NCBI GenBank assembly: GCA_029933275.1
Contig: JAOZOM010000021.1
Coordinates: 1 to 14,561 of the forward strand
Source: Anaerolineales bacterium
Lineage (GTDB): Bacteria; Chloroflexota; Anaerolineae; Anaerolineales; Villigracilaceae
Length of the DNA stretch: 14,561 nt
Direction of reading: 5' to 3'
How positions within the stretch are numbered: the stretch's first letter is position 1; each line of letters opens with the position of its first letter. Both the position numbers and the translations under genes were made by a program. Below the pieces are notes generated by a model. That model was not told where the DNA came from, made no database searches, and was given only the letters and a program-made list of their open reading frames with translations. Of the stretch, positions 12,603 through 14,561 are shown piece by piece.

Positions 12603-14495
12603 ATGCCGACTTCTTCATTTTATAAAAAAACAATCGTCAAAGTTCTTTATATAGTCCTTTCGACTACCGTGTTTTATGTGTTTTTAGAATGGGTTTTTCA
12701 TGTCACCAAACCCTCTTTTATGTGGACGATGACAATTTGGCAGGATATAGCCGTTTTTTTGCTGACCGCGTTGGTTTTGGTCGTACCGGAGATTATCCTG
12801 ATTTTGCTTTTGTGGGGAATTAGCAAACTTTTTAAATCAAATTATGCTGAAGGAGCTTTTCAATGGTTCGGGGCGATATTTTCCGCGTTGATTTCCGCAT
12901 CCTTAACGCTGATTTTGATTGACAATTTCACCTACACCCTATTTGGGGTTGGGATTGTTACCACGCGCAGAATACCGCGTGCTTTCTACGCACTTTTCTT
13001 TCTCATTTTGATTGCGCTTTTCTTTAGAAACAAGTTAGCCTTTTTGCGCGCTTCTGAGAAAGTTTCTCCCTTTTTATCGTATTTAATTCTTTCCCTTCTC
13101 CTGGTTGCGAGCCTCGTTTTTCTTTTACAAATCCCTGCTTCGGGATTAGGGAAAAATTTACAGGCAAAAGATTCTGCTAATTTACCGGATATTATTGTAT
13201 TGGGCATAGACGGGGTAAATGCGGAGAATATGTCTGTTTATGGCTATTCACGCGAGACCACGCCGCATATTGCCGAATTTGCCGAAAATGCGCTTTTGGT
13301 CGAAAATGCTTTTTCTAATTCGGGGAATACGGGCGGGTCGTTAACCTCCCTGCTCACGGGGAAACTCCCGCTCAAAACGCGCGTGGTTTATCCGCCCGAT
13401 ATCCTTTTGGGAGAAGATGCCTATCAGCACCTCCCCGCGCTTTTGAAGCAACTGGGCTATCACACCGTCCAAATTACGATGCCGAGTTTTGGAGACGCTT
13501 ATGATAGAAATATCAAAGCTGGATTCGATATCTCCAACTTTCGTTCGGATAAAAGTGCAGCGTTTACGAGCTTGACCCGAAACTTGGGTGCCGAAAACGG
13601 CTTTTATTTCGCAAATATCATTCTTGGGCGTATCTCGGAGCGAGTTCAGCATCTTTTCTTCGTCAAGCGGATGAAAAACCCCTACGAGATTGTCACCCAA
13701 CCGAGTGATCGCTTTTCGGAAGGCGAGCGTTTCGATGGAATTTTAGCGACATTGGATGAAGCGGGGGACACGCCCGTTTTTCTCCACGTCCACATGATGG
13801 GGACGCACGGGCCGATATTTGCGCCGCGAGAGCATATTTTTTCTGTGGCTGGGGAGCAAGAAGAGCCGTGGATGGTCGATTTTTACGATGATGCTATTAG
13901 GGATTTCGATTCTTATTTCAACGAGCTTTTTGAGCATTTAGAGCAAAGCGGGAAACTAGAAAATACGCTCATTATTTTATATTCTGATCACGGTGAAACA
14001 TGGAACGCGCGAAACCGCGTCCCGCTGATATTTTGGTTTCCGGGTTCGGAGCATACGGGGAAAATTGAAGAAAATGTGCAGTTACTCGATGTTGCGCCGA
14101 CAATTTTGGATTATCTCGAGGTTCCCAAGCCGGTTTGGATGCAAGGACGCTCTATTTTAAGCGATGAACTTTCTCCAACCTATCCGATTTTTAGTGCGGA
14201 TGTTGCCGGAGATGTGGTCGAAAACGTAGACGGGGAATGGATTATTGTAGAGGATTATATTTCCCCGCCTTTTTATCAGCTGGGCAGGGTTAATCTAATT
14301 CTTTGCGATCAATGGTTCTCTTTAGATATACGCAATCCGCAATTGACTTATGGCAAAATTGGCGGCTCTACAGCGAGTTGCGAACCTCCTTCCCCTGAGC
14401 AAGCAAAAGATTTGATTTTAGAAGAGTTGGTAAAAAATGAATACGATATTTCCTCCTATCCGACTGAGATTGAGATTTCTCCCGATTTGCCCTAG
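12603..14495 (+). CDS. membrane sulfatase / LTA-synthase-like alkaline phosphatase superfamily protein
   Basis: 630 aa. About five hydrophobic helices occupy residues 10-175, followed by an extracytoplasmic catalytic domain. Metal and catalytic residues of the sulfatase/alkaline-phosphatase fold are visible: Asp203 in V-L-G-I-D-G, Thr243 in N-S-G-N-T-G-G-S-L as nucleophile, H-V-H-M-M-G-T-H-G at His395/397/402, and Asp462-His463 in Y-S-D-H-G-E. The nucleophile is Thr and there is no C-x-P-x-R formylglycine motif, which fits phosphoglycerol or phosphoethanolamine transferases (LtaS, OpgB, YejM/EptA groups) better than true sulfatases. It would modify or build surface polymers or lipids. The ribosome site is weak (GGATGG). 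It follows the tRNA-remnant terminator, so it has its own transcript, but no clear promoter is visible. The donor and acceptor are not known. Confidence 0.85.
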   Translation: MPTSSFYKKTIVKVLYIVLSTTVFYVFLEWVFHVTKPSFMWTMTIWQDIAVFLLTALVLVVPEIILILLLWGISKLFKSNYAEGAFQWFGAIFSALISASLTLILIDNFTYTLFGVGIVTTRRIPRAFYALFFLILIALFFRNKLAFLRASEKVSPFLSYLILSLLLVASLVFLLQIPASGLGKNLQAKDSANLPDIIVLGIDGVNAENMSVYGYSRETTPHIAEFAENALLVENAFSNSGNTGGSLTSLLTGKLPLKTRVVYPPDILLGEDAYQHLPALLKQLGYHTVQITMPSFGDAYDRNIKAGFDISNFRSDKSAAFTSLTRNLGAENGFYFANIILGRISERVQHLFFVKRMKNPYEIVTQPSDRFSEGERFDGILATLDEAGDTPVFLHVHMMGTHGPIFAPREHIFSVAGEQEEPWMVDFYDDAIRDFDSYFNELFEHLEQSGKLENTLIILYSDHGETWNARNRVPLIFWFPGSEHTGKIEENVQLLDVAPTILDYLEVPKPVWMQGRSILSDELSPTYPIFSADVAGDVVENVDGEWIIVEDYISPPFYQLGRVNLILCDQWFSLDIRNPQLTYGKIGGSTASCEPPSPEQAKDLILEELVKNEYDISSYPTEIEISPDLP

Positions 14496-14561
14496 GCGTT
14501 TATCCGTAACTTAAGCCGTGCGGAGACGGCGTTCATAAATCATCACCGCTCGGGGTCATTT
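14496..14561. other. intergenic end of window, no feature recognised
   Basis: No coding region of useful length enters from the right edge. A small GCCGT/ACGGC hairpin (14515-14530) is present without a T run, so it is not a convincing terminator. Confidence 0.4.

Noticed and set aside
14511..14561. End of a convergent minus-strand gene at the right edge
   Set aside because: The frame ending in TAA at 14511 has another stop (TGA) 14 codons upstream, so no real coding region enters the window.

Overview
The window looks like a chromosomal segment of an anaerobic or facultative bacterium, most likely of the Chloroflexota (Anaerolineae-like). This placement is an inference from style, not from a marker gene: large lipoproteins with Thr/Pro-rich linkers after the lipobox, M23 peptidases with a D-x-D-x-D-G insert, and mid-range GC. 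There is no rRNA, intact tRNA or CRISPR array.

Layout. (1) 99-6161, plus strand: four secreted lipoproteins. Three are paralogues with a lysozyme-like helical domain and a zinc M23 endopeptidase domain, two of them also with a LysM module. The fourth joins a C39-like cysteine-peptidase domain to a class A beta-lactamase-like serine hydrolase. All look aimed at the cell wall. (2) 6183-8108, plus: a CPA2-type cation:proton antiporter with a cytoplasmic RCK/TrkA part, closed by a strong bidirectional hairpin. (3) 8183-9275, minus: a membrane-anchored TlpA-like thioredoxin followed by an OsmC-type protein. (4) 9440-11309, minus: an operon of ECF sigma factor, zinc anti-sigma factor, a two-domain protein disulfide oxidoreductase and a glutaredoxin, ending in a terminator. 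(5) 11434-12237, plus: a Crp-like cyclic-nucleotide-fold protein without a DNA-binding domain, and a small NifU-type Fe-S protein. (6) 12243-12562: a decayed IS1-family transposase, the 3' half of a tRNA-Lys-like gene and its terminator. (7) 12603-14495, plus: a membrane sulfatase/LTA-synthase-like phosphoglycerol transferase.

The main discovery is in region 4. The protein disulfide oxidoreductase gene has an in-frame TGA exactly where the first Cys of its C-terminal C-P-Y-C motif should be, giving U-P-Y-C. Translation stays in frame on both sides and the total, 221 residues, is about the usual length of the family. A 5-bp hairpin with a GU-containing loop begins 12 nt after the TGA, as expected for a bacterial SECIS. 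This is therefore probably a selenoprotein. It sits behind an ECF sigma factor and an anti-sigma factor whose C/H/C/C ligand spacing equals that of the redox sensor RsrA. Two matching sigma-E-like promoters (AACTT, 16 or 17 nt, TCTAA) lie in front of the sigma gene and in front of the selenoprotein gene. Together they suggest a self-amplifying thiol-stress regulon whose output is a selenocysteine disulfide reductase plus a glutaredoxin, with TlpA, OsmC, the Crp-like and the NifU-like proteins around it.
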